64,000 bases of DNA from Ferdinandcohnia sp036962685 (GCF_036962685.1 NZ_JBALOP010000025.1:1-64000); one strand, 5' to 3'; shown: positions 16,185 through 25,192, counted from the first letter of the stretch. Numbers and translations: made by a program. Notes: generated from the letters alone by a model not told the origin.

Positions 16185-16820
16185 ATGGTGGCGGTCATAA
16201 CCGCAGGACTAGCACCTGGGCTTGCGTTATTAAGTTATTTTTATTTAAAAGATAAATATGAAGCAGAACCTATTGCTATGGTTTTTCGAATTTTCATTTT
16301 TGGTGCCCTCTTGGTGTTTCCGATTATGTTTATCCAGTATGTGTTGGGGGTTGAAGGTGTTTTTACACAAAACCTCTTACAAGCCTTTTTAACTGTAGGC
16401 TTATTGGAGGAGTTTTTTAAGTGGTTTATCCTTTTTTATACCGTTTATCAACATATGGAATTTGATGAACAATATGACGGAATCGTATACGGTGCTGCCC
16501 TGTCGTTAGGATTTGCGACGTTTGAAAATATTCTCTATTTATTTGCCAATGGGGTTCAGTTCGCAATTGGCCGAGCCTTATTGCCGGTTTCTAGTCATGC
16601 GTTATTTGGTGTGATTATGGGATATTATCTCGGTAAAGCTAAATTTTCGCCTGAAGATAAACGAAAGTGGATTTTCATTTCTTTCTTATTCCCGTTTATT
16701 TTACATGGAATATATGATTACATACTGCTTTCATTGAAGAAATGGATTTATCTAATGGTACCGTTTATGTTGTTTTTATGGTGGTTTGGATTACGAAAAG
16801 TAAAAATTGCTAAACCTTAA
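16185..16820 (+). CDS. prsW: Intramembrane protease PrsW
   Basis: Multi-pass membrane protease of 211 residues. Glu-Glu in GLLEEFFKWFI (about residue 69), a downstream His/Asp set (SSHALFGVIMGYYLG; LHGIYDY) and membrane segments throughout match PrsW. In B. subtilis it makes the first cut in anti-sigma factor RsiW and so activates SigW. No rsiW is in the window; RsiX is the only anti-sigma factor here and is not a known substrate. The start at 16185 follows AGAAGAGG. Placement before sleB is conserved. Confidence 0.9.
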   Translation: MVAVITAGLAPGLALLSYFYLKDKYEAEPIAMVFRIFIFGALLVFPIMFIQYVLGVEGVFTQNLLQAFLTVGLLEEFFKWFILFYTVYQHMEFDEQYDGIVYGAALSLGFATFENILYLFANGVQFAIGRALLPVSSHALFGVIMGYYLGKAKFSPEDKRKWIFISFLFPFILHGIYDYILLSLKKWIYLMVPFMLFLWWFGLRKVKIAKP

Positions 16821-16849
16821 CCTGTCATTTTTGGCGGGTTATTTTTTTA
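16818..16849 (+). terminator. Terminator of prsW
   Basis: Ten-pair stem (16818-16827 with 16832-16841, two G-T pairs) and a run of seven T. Confidence 0.8.
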
Positions 16850-16954
16850 TGCTTATTTTTATCAAGAAATGAAACTAACTTCTGAATAAAATACCAATCT
16901 CTACAGAAAATACTTGTAAGTATATATAGAAAATGGTTAGGGAGGTAATTGATT

Positions 16955-17986
16955 ATGAACTTTAAAAAACATTTGATGTTCCCCATCGTCCTTATCATGT
17001 TTGTTAGTGTATTCATTGGAGGAACTAACAATCATGTTCATGCATTTTCTGAACAAGTTATTCAGCGTGGAGCAACAGGTGACGATGTAATTGAGTTGCA
17101 ATCAAGACTTCAATATAACGGCTATTACCACGGCACAATCGACGGAGTTTATGGCTGGGGTACATATTGGGCAGTCCGTAATTTCCAGAAGGCATTTGGG
17201 CTTGAGGAGGTAGACGGATTAGTCGGTGACAAAACGAAAGCAATGATTAACCGCTTCACCAAGTATAATAAGCAATTTGTATATGACAATTTACGTAAAG
17301 GGAATCGTTTCACCCACTATGGTGGGGTTCCGTGGAGCATTCAATCGGCACCATCTGAAAAGAACATCGAAAAAGCAAAAACAACAGCAGAGGCAAGACG
17401 AGCCGAAATAGAAAAACAATTCACGGCAGAGCAAAAGCAGCCGCAGAAACCACAAGCAAAGGCGCCTGCACCTGCGCCGAAGCAACCACAAGCTAAGGCA
17501 CCGGTACCGACGCCAAAGCAACCACAAGCTAAGGCACCAGCACCAACGCCAAAGCAACCAAAAGCAAAAGTTCAACAACAAGAAGAAGTACAGTCTCTTG
17601 GACCTGCAGCAGTAAATATGCCTGGTGGTTTTTCTCAGAATGATATTCAGCTTCTTGCAAATGCTGTTTACGGAGAAGCACGTGGTGAGCCATACATTGG
17701 ACAGGTCGCAATTGCAGCGGTAATTTTAAATCGACTTGATAGCCCAACATTTCCAGATACAGTGTCTGGTGTAATTTTTGAACCACTTGCTTTTACGGCC
17801 GTTGCGGATGGACAGATCTGGTTGACGCCAAACGAGCAAGCGAAAAAAGCAGTTGTCGATGCAATAAATGGATGGGATCCAACAGGTGGTGCGACCTATT
17901 ACTTTAATCCAGCAACTGCAACAAGTAAATGGATTTGGGGCAGACCACAAATTAAGAGAATTGGAAAGCACATATTCTGTAATTAG
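16955..17986 (+). CDS. sleB: Spore cortex-lytic enzyme SleB
   Basis: Germination lytic transglycosylase of 343 residues that cuts muramic-lactam cortex. Order: signal peptide (about 1-31), peptidoglycan-binding domain (about 36-95, GATGDDVIELQSRLQYNGYY), a Pro/Ala/Lys/Gln linker (about 160-215) and the catalytic Hydrolase_2 domain (about 230-343) with the catalytic Glu in NAVYGEARGEP. The linker is built from repeats of a 12-residue unit KQPQAKAPAPTP, longer than in B. subtilis as far as can be judged. It is followed 18 bp later by ypeB, its obligate partner. The ATG at 16955 follows GGGAGG. Confidence 0.94.
   Translation: MNFKKHLMFPIVLIMFVSVFIGGTNNHVHAFSEQVIQRGATGDDVIELQSRLQYNGYYHGTIDGVYGWGTYWAVRNFQKAFGLEEVDGLVGDKTKAMINRFTKYNKQFVYDNLRKGNRFTHYGGVPWSIQSAPSEKNIEKAKTTAEARRAEIEKQFTAEQKQPQKPQAKAPAPAPKQPQAKAPVPTPKQPQAKAPAPTPKQPKAKVQQQEEVQSLGPAAVNMPGGFSQNDIQLLANAVYGEARGEPYIGQVAIAAVILNRLDSPTFPDTVSGVIFEPLAFTAVADGQIWLTPNEQAKKAVVDAINGWDPTGGATYYFNPATATSKWIWGRPQIKRIGKHIFCN
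17444..17570 (+). repeat. 36-bp tandem repeats in the sleB linker
   Basis: Two near-identical 36-bp units (17480-17515, 17516-17551) are flanked by one diverged unit (17444-17479) and a partial one. Each encodes a 12-residue Lys/Gln/Pro/Ala unit. Confidence 0.9.
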
Positions 17987-18004
17987 AATGGAAGGTGAGA
18001 CTAT

Positions 18005-19357
18005 ATGCTAAGAGGAATATTAATAACTGTACTTACAATTGGTATTATTGGAACGGGCTACTGGGGCTATAAAGAGCACCAGGAGAAAAATGCCATTCTA
18101 ATTCAGGCAGAAAACAACTATCAACGTGCGTTTCATAATTTAACGTATCATATTGACCTTTTACACGATAAAATAGGAACAACACTTGCCATGAATTCAA
18201 GGAATTCACTTTCTCCAACACTTGCAGATGTGTGGAGGATTACATCGGAAGCACATTCAGATGTAGGGCAATTACCTTTAGCGCTAATGCCTTTTAACAA
18301 AACAGAAGAGTTTCTAAGCAATATCGGGGATTTTAGTTATCGTACAGCTGTACGTGACCTATCTAAAGAACCATTATCGGATGAAGAGTATAAAACCCTT
18401 GAGCAGCTCTATAAAAATGCAGAAGATATCCAAAAGGAACTCCGAACTGTTCAACATCTTGCTATGGAGAATAATCTGCGTTGGATGGATGTTGAATTAG
18501 CGCTCGCTTCAGGAGAAAAGCAAGCAGATAATACGATTATTGATGGCTTAAAAACTGTTGAAAAAAACGTAGCCGCTTATTCTGAAAGCGATTTTGGTGT
18601 GACTTTTACGACTACTAAAAAAGATGGTGGAAAATTTCCGAATTTAGAGGGACCACAAATTAATGCTGAACAAGCAAAAGAAGTAGCGAAAAAGTTCCTC
18701 GGTTTAGAAGGAAACATAGATATGAAGGTAACCGAAAATGGTCAAGGTTCAGCAAATGGATTTTATAGTCTAGAAATAAATGATCCTAAGTCAAAAGTGA
18801 ATACCTTCATGGATATTACAAAAAAAGGCGGAATTCCGATTTGGGTTATTCGTAACCGTGAAGTTGCAAAAAGCGCTATCAGTCTTAATGATGCATTTAA
18901 TCGAGCTCAAAAATTTCTAAAGGATAATAAATTTGAAAATCTTGAGCTATTTGAAAGTGCACAATATGATAACATCGCTGTATTTAACTTCGTTTCTTCG
19001 GTAAATGGAGTGAGAGTGTATTCAGATTCGATAAAGATGAAAGTGGCACTCGATGATGGAAATATAATTGGATTTACAGCAAGAGATTATTTAATGGCTG
19101 GTAAAATTAGTACAGACCGCAAACCAAAAATCTCTAAAGAGGAAGCAAAGAAGGAAATTAACCCAAATCTTGAAATCATGGAAGATCGTCTCGCCATCAT
19201 TACAAATGATCTTGATCAAGATGTATTATGTTATGAATTTTTAGGCACGATTGGAAATGATACGTACCGAATTTTTATCAATTCTGAAAATGGGTTTGAA
19301 GAAAAAGTTGAAAAGCTTAAAAATGCTGAACCGGTCTATAAAGGAATGAATAAATAA
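18005..19357 (+). CDS. ypeB: Germination protein YpeB
   Basis: A 450-residue protein with an N-terminal membrane anchor (about 2-20, GILITVLTIGIIGTGYWGY), a helical region to about 215, and PepSY-like domains in the C-terminal half (from about 220). YpeB is needed to place SleB in the dormant spore and to hold it inactive; the two depend on each other. The gene follows sleB by 18 bp and shares its transcript, which in B. subtilis is made in the forespore by SigG. The start follows GGAAGGTGAG. A strong terminator ends the operon. Confidence 0.93.
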   Translation: MLRGILITVLTIGIIGTGYWGYKEHQEKNAILIQAENNYQRAFHNLTYHIDLLHDKIGTTLAMNSRNSLSPTLADVWRITSEAHSDVGQLPLALMPFNKTEEFLSNIGDFSYRTAVRDLSKEPLSDEEYKTLEQLYKNAEDIQKELRTVQHLAMENNLRWMDVELALASGEKQADNTIIDGLKTVEKNVAAYSESDFGVTFTTTKKDGGKFPNLEGPQINAEQAKEVAKKFLGLEGNIDMKVTENGQGSANGFYSLEINDPKSKVNTFMDITKKGGIPIWVIRNREVAKSAISLNDAFNRAQKFLKDNKFENLELFESAQYDNIAVFNFVSSVNGVRVYSDSIKMKVALDDGNIIGFTARDYLMAGKISTDRKPKISKEEAKKEINPNLEIMEDRLAIITNDLDQDVLCYEFLGTIGNDTYRIFINSENGFEEKVEKLKNAEPVYKGMNK

Positions 19358-19373
19358 AACATAACGAACGAAT

Positions 19374-19402
19374 AAGGAAAGCGATTTTGCTTTCCTTTTT
19401 TT
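19374..19402 (+). terminator. Terminator of sleB-ypeB
   Basis: Stem AAGGAAAGC with GCTTTCCTT (19374-19382 / 19389-19397) followed by a T run. Confidence 0.9.
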
Positions 19403-19467
19403 GTTTATTCGTGGTTTAATAAGAATACGAGAAGAGTTACAGAATGTTTTAGAAAGAGTGAACGACC

Positions 19468-20139
19468 GTGTTGAAAATTGGGGATATGATTAACCTTGAA
19501 CCTATTATTAATCCGAATGGTGAAAAATATCGATGCAGAGTTGTTGAAAAATTGGAAAACAAGCTTTACATTGATTATCCAGTTAACAACAGGACAGGGA
19601 AAACGGTTTTTTTATTAAATGGGACACAGCTAAAGGCATTTGTTGCATCTGATAGCACTTCAGCTTATTTTTTTGACACTACAGTGTTAGGAAGGGTCAA
19701 ACAAAATATCCCAATGATTGTTCTTTCCTTTCCTGGTGAAGACAGTATGTTTAAGATTCAGCGACGTGAATATGTCCGTGTTGAAACACCTGTAGATGTT
19801 GCAATACATAGTTTAAATGGAGAATTCCAGCCTTTTGTTTCAATTACTCGTGATATAAGTGCGGGTGGTGCAGCTATCATTTTACCTTCTACTAAAACAC
19901 TTATACCGGGGGTAGATATCCTAACACATTTCGTTCTCCCAACCCTATCTGATGAATATCAATATGTGTCTTTTAGAAGTGATGTAATCCGTATCGTCGA
20001 TGGTAAAAATGGCGAAAGAAATAAAGCTTCACTAAAATTTTTAGATATTAGCGAATCCGATCGCCAGCTATTAATTAAATTTTGTTTTGAAAGACAATTA
20101 ATATTGAAGAAAAAAGGGATTCATGTAAGTGAAATTTAG
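19468..20139 (+). CDS. ypfA: c-di-GMP binding PilZ protein MotI/YpfA
   Basis: A 223-residue protein with an N-terminal YcgR-like domain (about 1-90) and a C-terminal PilZ domain. The c-di-GMP motifs are QRREYVR (about 97) and DISAGGAA (about 133). B. subtilis YpfA (MotI, DgrA) binds c-di-GMP and then stops the flagellum by engaging MotA like a clutch. The start is GTG 19468 with TTG 19471 as alternative; the ribosome site (AAAGAGTG) is weak. Same order as B. subtilis: sleB-ypeB-ypfA-ypfB-cmk. Confidence 0.9.
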   Translation: MLKIGDMINLEPIINPNGEKYRCRVVEKLENKLYIDYPVNNRTGKTVFLLNGTQLKAFVASDSTSAYFFDTTVLGRVKQNIPMIVLSFPGEDSMFKIQRREYVRVETPVDVAIHSLNGEFQPFVSITRDISAGGAAIILPSTKTLIPGVDILTHFVLPTLSDEYQYVSFRSDVIRIVDGKNGERNKASLKFLDISESDRQLLIKFCFERQLILKKKGIHVSEI

Positions 20140-20218
20140 AAATAAGATTTAAACAGAATAAAATTCACAAAATTTTTGCATACTATGATTAAAACTTTCT
20201 TTAGGATAGGTATGCAAA

Positions 20219-20401
20219 ATGAAAAACTTCGAACGTATTTTAATCAAACTAGCTATTATTCAATTTATTTTTTTGCTTGTGGGACAGGCTATTATATTAT
20301 ATAGCCCATTGACCCCATATATCACGAGAATGATTGAATATGAGGGTGTTGACAAATCGGAAACGACCAAAACCATTGAAACATTACTAAATAACAATTA
20401 A
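20219..20401 (+). CDS. ypfB: Small membrane protein YpfB
   Basis: A 60-residue protein of unknown function with one membrane segment (about 8-28, IKLAIIQFIFLLVGQAIILY) and a short polar tail. Position between ypfA and cmk, and size, match B. subtilis YpfB (DUF5359). A terminator follows, so it is probably cotranscribed with ypfA or from its own promoter. Confidence 0.78.
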   Translation: MKNFERILIKLAIIQFIFLLVGQAIILYSPLTPYITRMIEYEGVDKSETTKTIETLLNNN

Positions 20402-20405
20402 AATG

Positions 20406-20432
20406 AAATGCAGGGATTCCCTGCATTTTTTC
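20406..20432 (+). terminator. Terminator of ypfB
   Basis: Near-continuous palindrome AAATGCAGGGA/TCCCTGCATTT followed by T residues. A second 9-bp hairpin (ATAAACAAG/CTTGTTTAT, 20478-20499) lies before cmk. Confidence 0.85.
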
Positions 20433-20553
20433 GTAGGTAGGAATACTAGACATATGAATCAATATAATAAAGTTTAGATAAACAAGCTCACTTGTTTATA
20501 AAGACTTTTTTCATTTCCTACCAAGTGTTAGTTACAGGAGGCATACATAGTTT

Positions 20554-21225
20554 ATGGACAATAAGATTTCAATAGCAATTGACGGACCAGCAGCTGCAGG
20601 AAAGAGTACAGTTGCAAAAATTATCGCAAAGGATTTATCTTACATATATGTTGATACAGGTGCGATGTATCGTGCGTTGACGTATAAAGCACTGCAATTA
20701 AATTTAGATTTGGAAAACGAAGACCAGCTTCTCCATGTATTGCAAAACTCTAAAATGGAATTAAGGCCAAGTGAAAATGGCCAGCTTGTTTTTGTCGATG
20801 GGGAAGATGTAACGGAAAAAATTCGTGAGCATGATGTAACAAATACAGTATCGATTGTTTCAAAGCATCGCAAGGTTCGAGAAGATATGGTAAAGCGACA
20901 GCAAGGTTTTGCAAAGCTTGGTGGAGTTGTAATGGATGGAAGAGACATCGGTACCCACGTACTTCCAAATGCTGAAGTGAAGATATTTTTACTTGCATCA
21001 GTAGACGAAAGAGCGGTAAGACGCCACGAAGAAAACCTTTCAAAAGGCTTTCAGTCAGATTTAGAGCAATTAAAATCAGAAATTGCAGCTCGTGATAAAT
21101 TAGATTCTGAACGTGAGGTTGCTCCATTGCGAAAAGCAGATGATGCAATCGAGATTGACACAACATCATTAAGCATCGAAGAGGTTGTTGAGAAAATAAT
21201 GGATGTTGTAAGGGAAAGGATTTGA
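20554..21225 (+). CDS. cmk: Cytidylate kinase
   Basis: Phosphorylates CMP and dCMP with ATP; 223 residues. The P-loop is GPAAAGKST (about 10-18), followed by YVDTGAMYRA and the substrate region GGVVMDGRDIGTHV. The length is the usual one. It is preceded by ACAGGAGG and runs into the acyltransferase gene with overlapping ends. Cmk, acyltransferase and S1-domain genes form the same block in many Bacillaceae. Confidence 0.96.
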   Translation: MDNKISIAIDGPAAAGKSTVAKIIAKDLSYIYVDTGAMYRALTYKALQLNLDLENEDQLLHVLQNSKMELRPSENGQLVFVDGEDVTEKIREHDVTNTVSIVSKHRKVREDMVKRQQGFAKLGGVVMDGRDIGTHVLPNAEVKIFLLASVDERAVRRHEENLSKGFQSDLEQLKSEIAARDKLDSEREVAPLRKADDAIEIDTTSLSIEEVVEKIMDVVRERI

Positions 21226-21230
21226 ATGGA

Positions 21231-21812
21231 ATGAACCTATACCCTTTTGGAAGAGGATTAATTGGAGCAATTATAAAACCTCTTTACCGTATTGAGGTCC
21301 TTGGTAGGGAAAATATTCCAAAGGAGGGCGGTGTCTTGATATGTTCAAATCATATTGACAATCTGGACCCGCCTGTTGTTGGGGTGACATCACCAAGACC
21401 GATTCACTTTATGGCAAAGGCGGAATTGTTTAAGGTACCAGTATTAGGTCGGATTTTACCAAACGTTAATGCATTCCCGGTAAAACGTGGGGGAAGTGAT
21501 CGTGAATCACTTAGAACTGCACTTAAGATATTGAAAGAGGGAAATGTGTTAGGCATCTTCCCCGAAGGTACAAGAAGTAAGGATGGAAAACTTGGGAAAG
21601 GATTATCCGGAGTTGGATTCTTTGCATTACGAACAAACTGTACTGTCGTTCCCTGTGCGATTATTGGCCCATACAAACCTTTTGGTAAATTAAGAGTGGT
21701 TTACGGAAAGCCCGTCGAAATGGATACATTTCGTGAAGAGAAGGCTTCTGCTGATGTTGTTACCGACAAAATTATGGATTCCATAAGAGAAATACTGGAA
21801 AAAAATCAGTAG
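21231..21812 (+). CDS. 1-acyl-sn-glycerol-3-phosphate acyltransferase family protein
   Basis: Membrane-associated acyltransferase of 193 residues. The catalytic NHxxxxD motif is NHIDNLD (about residue 40), with FPEGTRS (about 112) as the phosphate-binding motif. It would acylate lysophosphatidic acid in phospholipid synthesis. Its sequence differs clearly from what I recall of B. subtilis PlsC, so the symbol plsC is withheld. The ATG at 21231 sits 11 nt after AGGGAAAGG; a TTG at 21222 overlapping the cmk stop is the alternative. Confidence 0.85.
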   Translation: MNLYPFGRGLIGAIIKPLYRIEVLGRENIPKEGGVLICSNHIDNLDPPVVGVTSPRPIHFMAKAELFKVPVLGRILPNVNAFPVKRGGSDRESLRTALKILKEGNVLGIFPEGTRSKDGKLGKGLSGVGFFALRTNCTVVPCAIIGPYKPFGKLRVVYGKPVEMDTFREEKASADVVTDKIMDSIREILEKNQ

Positions 21813-21930
21813 ATTAAGAGTTTATACTTGACAAATAACTGTATTTATTAGAAGTTAATTAAAAGAATATTTTTATAACTTTAATTACATAAAGAGTTTT
21901 TTGTGTTGGACATTGAAGGAGGTAATTTGA

Positions 21931-23067
21931 ATGGCAGAGGATATGAATCAAGTCGAGTACAAAGAGTTACAAGTTGGTGATGTGATCACTGGCAAGGTAA
22001 CGAAGGTAGAGGAAAAACAAGTATTTGTTTCAGTTGAGAACAGTAAGCTAGACGGCATTATCCCAATTAGTGAGCTGTCCAGCCTGCATGTTGAAAAAGC
22101 AAGTGATGTTGTATCAGAAGGAGAAGAAATAGAGCTTTCTGTTACAAAAGTTGAAGAAGAAGCTTTAATTTTATCTAAAAAAGCTGTACTAGCTTCTAAA
22201 GCCTGGGATGATTTAGAGCAAAAATTTAACTCTGGTGAAGTGTTTGAAGCAGTCGTAAAAGATGTTGTTAAAGGTGGACTAGTTGTTGACCTTGGCGTAA
22301 GAGGATTTATTCCAGCATCGTTAGTTGAAAATTATTATGTTGAAGATTTCTCCGATTATAAAGACAACTCGTTAACAGTTAAAGTGGTTGAACTTGACCG
22401 TGAGAAAAATCGAGTGATCTTATCTCACCGTGCTGTTGTGGAAGAAAATCAAAAAAATAAAAAGCAACAGGTATTAGAATCATTACAGGTTGGAGCTGTT
22501 CTTGAAGGTACTGTTCAACGATTGACAGATTTCGGAGCATTCGTTGATATTGGTGGCATTGATGGATTAGTCCATATTTCTCAGCTTTCGCATGAGCATG
22601 TATCAAAGCCATCTGATGTTGTTGAAGAAGGTCAAAAAATTAACGTAAAAATATTATCGGTTGACCGTGATAATGAAAGAATTTCATTGTCTGTAAAAGA
22701 AACTTTGCCTGGACCATGGGAAAATATCTCTGAAAAGTTATCAGTTGGAGATGTAGTTGAAGGTACAGTAAGAAGACTTGTTTCTTTTGGTGCATTTGTT
22801 GAGGTATTACCTGGTGTTGAAGGACTTGTTCATATTTCACAAATTTCTTCTAAACATATAGGAACTCCTCATGAAGTATTAAAAGATGGTCAAACAGTAA
22901 AAGTGAAGGTGCTTGAACTAAACGAGTCTGAAAAACGTATTTCTTTAAGCATGAAAGAACTTGAAGAAAATGTGGAAGAAGACTTTCGTCAATATCAGCA
23001 ACAAGAGGAAACAACAGGTTTCCAGCTTGGTGAAGTAATTGGTGACCAACTAAATAAATTAAAATAA
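21931..23067 (+). CDS. ypfD: S1-domain RNA-binding protein, ribosomal protein S1 homologue (YpfD)
   Basis: A 378-residue protein with four S1 domains (about 15-84, 103-165, 189-257 and 274-342). Two of them carry TDFGAFVDIG and VSFGAFVEVLPGVEGLVHISQ, shortened here to VSFGAFVEVL. In B. subtilis the homologue is annotated rpsA-like but is not an essential ribosome subunit. An acidic tail ends the protein. Start follows GAAGGAGG. A perfect 15-bp terminator follows. Confidence 0.92.
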   Translation: MAEDMNQVEYKELQVGDVITGKVTKVEEKQVFVSVENSKLDGIIPISELSSLHVEKASDVVSEGEEIELSVTKVEEEALILSKKAVLASKAWDDLEQKFNSGEVFEAVVKDVVKGGLVVDLGVRGFIPASLVENYYVEDFSDYKDNSLTVKVVELDREKNRVILSHRAVVEENQKNKKQQVLESLQVGAVLEGTVQRLTDFGAFVDIGGIDGLVHISQLSHEHVSKPSDVVEEGQKINVKILSVDRDNERISLSVKETLPGPWENISEKLSVGDVVEGTVRRLVSFGAFVEVLPGVEGLVHISQISSKHIGTPHEVLKDGQTVKVKVLELNESEKRISLSMKELEENVEEDFRQYQQQEETTGFQLGEVIGDQLNKLK

Positions 23068-23077
23068 GCCTAAATAG

Positions 23078-23115
23078 AAAAAGCTCTCACCCAATCGGGT
23101 GAGAGCTTTTTATTT
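23078..23115. terminator. Terminator between ypfD and ypzI
   Basis: A perfect 15-bp stem (23078-23092 / 23097-23111), loop AATC, with A and T tracts on both sides, so it can serve both convergent genes. The ypzI stop lies in the 3' arm. Confidence 0.93.
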
Positions 23116-23253
23116 TGGATTCATTTGATTCATTTCCCTAGCTTCTTCAGGTGTATCTAACCTTGTTGCACCTTTATAATCAAGGGATTGGTCTCGGTCA
23201 GACTCAGTTCTACGCGCTTTTTTAAGCTTTCTTTCTTGTCTATCTCTACCCAT
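23110..23253 (-). CDS. ypzI: Small YpzI family protein
   Basis: A short minus-strand gene of 47 residues. The protein begins MGRDRQERKLKKARRTESD, is very basic at the N-terminus and contains DQSLDYKGATRLDTPEEAR. It closely resembles the YpzI family of Bacillus in size, composition and place (convergent to the S1-domain gene). The ribosome site AAAAGGAGG lies 7 bases before the ATG. Function is unknown. Confidence 0.85.
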   Translation of the reverse strand: MGRDRQERKLKKARRTESDRDQSLDYKGATRLDTPEEAREMNQMNPK

Positions 23254-23425
23254 TTTATTTCCTCCTTTTCATGCCCACATAAGTTACCATGAATAGGGAA
23301 TTTTATGTAGGGGTCATCCTTTTTAGTGAATTCACATTATATTGTTTCTTAAAATGTTTTTTGGTATGCAAATGGGTTAGAATTCATAATTTCGAGCCAT
23401 AATGGGAATAATAGGAGGTGGAGAA

Positions 23426-24025
23426 ATGGACGGTGCAATCTTTTATTGGATTTGTTGGATGGCCTGGGTGTGCAGTACTTTTTTGATGAAGAAAAACAAA
23501 GAACGATTATTCCTATCTATCATGTTTTTAATGACAATTATCTTATCACCATATTATGTGGTAATCGGTGGTATTAAATTGAATTGCAGTATCCTGCTTA
23601 TTTTCTTTTTCTGTCTGAAAGAAATTTCAAAAAGACCAAAAAAACAATTACTCTATTTGCTTATTTGTATTCTTACCATTTCTTTAGCTTATTGTAGCTT
23701 CTTATTATTTGAATTGTTTGATCCAGTGTGGCTTCTTTTTAATCGAAATTTGATGCTCGGAGCTGCCTTAATATATGTGACGATTATGCTTTTGAAGGAT
23801 TTTCGTTTACGCTTAGCGGGTCTACTAATTGGTGCTATACAGGGTGATATTTTGTTTGGATTTATCATTAAAAATGTCAATTTTCCTTATGAGATTGGGT
23901 CATTTGTCTTTTTAGATGTTATTTCAATTAGTTTTTGTTTTATTTTTGTATGGTCATCATTAGAAATACTGTTACATCATGTCGATGTAATTGTTCAAAA
24001 AAATTCAAAGGAGAAACACGGCTAG
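23426..24025 (+). CDS. yphA: YphA family membrane protein
   Basis: A 199-residue, very hydrophobic protein with six to seven predicted membrane segments, the same length as B. subtilis YphA. Function is unknown. The ATG at 23426 follows AGGAGGTGGAG. It is 1 bp away from the YIEGIA gene downstream, so the two are coupled; both belong to a set found mainly in spore formers. Confidence 0.82.
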   Translation: MDGAIFYWICWMAWVCSTFLMKKNKERLFLSIMFLMTIILSPYYVVIGGIKLNCSILLIFFFCLKEISKRPKKQLLYLLICILTISLAYCSFLLFELFDPVWLLFNRNLMLGAALIYVTIMLLKDFRLRLAGLLIGAIQGDILFGFIIKNVNFPYEIGSFVFLDVISISFCFIFVWSSLEILLHHVDVIVQKNSKEKHG

Positions 24026-24026
24026 C

Positions 24027-24923
24027 ATGAATGAATATACATACCCAATATTGTTTGGTGTCATTTTTGGGGTTGCTGTTCGACTTTATATGCTTCGGAC
24101 AGATTATCGTCAATATCCAACATATCTGCATGGGAAAATCATACATATTGCGTTGGGATTTATCGCAGCAGGGTTAGGGACAGTTGCCGTTCCTTCGATT
24201 ATGGAAGAAGACTTCACCGCTATAACGTTTTTAACCATTGCAGCCTCACAATTTCGTGATGTGCGTAATATGGAGCGCAATACACTAACAGAATTGGATT
24301 CATATGAACTTGTTCCAAGAGGTAAGACATATATTGAGGGAATTGCAGTTGCCTTTGAAAGTCGCAATTACTTAGTGATTTTTACTTCTTTTTTTTCCAC
24401 CTTTGCTTATCTTGCTTTTAAGTGGTGGGCTGGAATTGTGGTAGGCATCATTTGTCTTTTGATTTGTAAAAGACTAATGGCAGGAAGCAAATTGCAAGAT
24501 ATAGTTGATGTTGAATACATTGAGCCTCATTTCAAGGACGCTGGTTTGTATGTGGATAATATTTATATTATGAATATCGGTCTTCCGGCAAGGCAGGAAG
24601 AGGTTTTGAAATATGGGATGGGCTTTATCTTAAAGCCGAAAACATTTGATGCGAGAGCAACAATTGCAAATTTAGGACAAAGACAAGCCATTTTACACGA
24701 TGTATCAACGGCATTAGGAATTTTCAGAGATTCTGGAACTCCTGCACTTGTGCCTTTGGCAAAAAGGGATTTGAATGATGGGCGAGTTGGAATATTTGTT
24801 TTGCCGCAACATAAGAATGTTGACCGTGCCATTGAGGTCATTGGTCATGTCCCCACCTTAGAAAATGCAATCCGAATGCCAACGGAGAGAGATGCAAATG
24901 AGAAGGGGATGCCACTTAAGTGA
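24027..24923 (+). CDS. yphB: YIEGIA family membrane protein (YphB/SeaA)
   Basis: A 298-residue membrane protein named after the motif YIEGIAVAFESRN (about 98-110). Membrane segments lie in the first 160 residues; the C-terminal half is soluble. In B. subtilis the gene (seaA) has been linked to spore envelope assembly. It is directly followed, with overlapping stop and start codons, by a 63-residue protein known as the capping complex subunit for YIEGIA. Start at 24027 after AAAGGAG. Confidence 0.82.
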   Translation: MNEYTYPILFGVIFGVAVRLYMLRTDYRQYPTYLHGKIIHIALGFIAAGLGTVAVPSIMEEDFTAITFLTIAASQFRDVRNMERNTLTELDSYELVPRGKTYIEGIAVAFESRNYLVIFTSFFSTFAYLAFKWWAGIVVGIICLLICKRLMAGSKLQDIVDVEYIEPHFKDAGLYVDNIYIMNIGLPARQEEVLKYGMGFILKPKTFDARATIANLGQRQAILHDVSTALGIFRDSGTPALVPLAKRDLNDGRVGIFVLPQHKNVDRAIEVIGHVPTLENAIRMPTERDANEKGMPLK

Positions 24924-25111
24924 ATATCGAAAAGTTTATTTTAGCGTCAATTACAATGGATACGTCAAAGGTAAAGGTCTCAGGTGGGACACCATTGTTT
25001 TCATGTTCGTCGAAGGAGGAAATGGAAGCAGTTGCTGCGAGTTTAGAAGCCATTTTAGATGGAATTGCCCATGAAATCAGCAAGGATTTGTACATAATCG
25101 TAAAACACTAA
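24920..25111 (+). CDS. Capping complex subunit for YIEGIA
   Basis: A small soluble protein of 63 residues starting at a GTG that overlaps the stop of the YIEGIA gene (GTGA). It contains ILASITMDTSKVKVSGGTP and a helical EEMEAVAASLEAILDGIAHE segment. The family name reflects consistent pairing with YIEGIA proteins; the biochemical role is not established. A terminator and then a family B repeat follow. Confidence 0.75.
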   Translation: MNIEKFILASITMDTSKVKVSGGTPLFSCSSKEEMEAVAASLEAILDGIAHEISKDLYIIVKH

Positions 25112-25159
25112 ACATTTGATTGTTGTAAACTTGTATTTTTGATAGAATAAAAAAGCATG

Positions 25160-25190
25160 ACCCTTCTGACCTAGAAGGGTTTATTATTTT
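25160..25190 (+). terminator. Terminator of the yphA-yphB operon
   Basis: Stem ACCCTTCT with AGAAGGGT (25160-25167 / 25173-25180), then TTATTATTTT. Confidence 0.8.
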
Positions 25191-25192
25191 AA

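Noticed and set aside
16889..16925. SigG promoter before sleB starting with TGAATA
   Set aside because: No acceptable -10 (CATnnTA) lies at the right spacing. SigG control is likely from family knowledge, but I cannot place the promoter.
17291..17581. Minus-strand Leu/Trp/Arg-rich open frame in sleB
   Set aside because: Arises from the repetitive Pro/Ala/Lys linker codons read backwards.
21828..21856. TTGACA before the S1-domain gene as a SigA promoter
   Set aside because: The -35 is perfect but no -10 is found 16-18 bases later.
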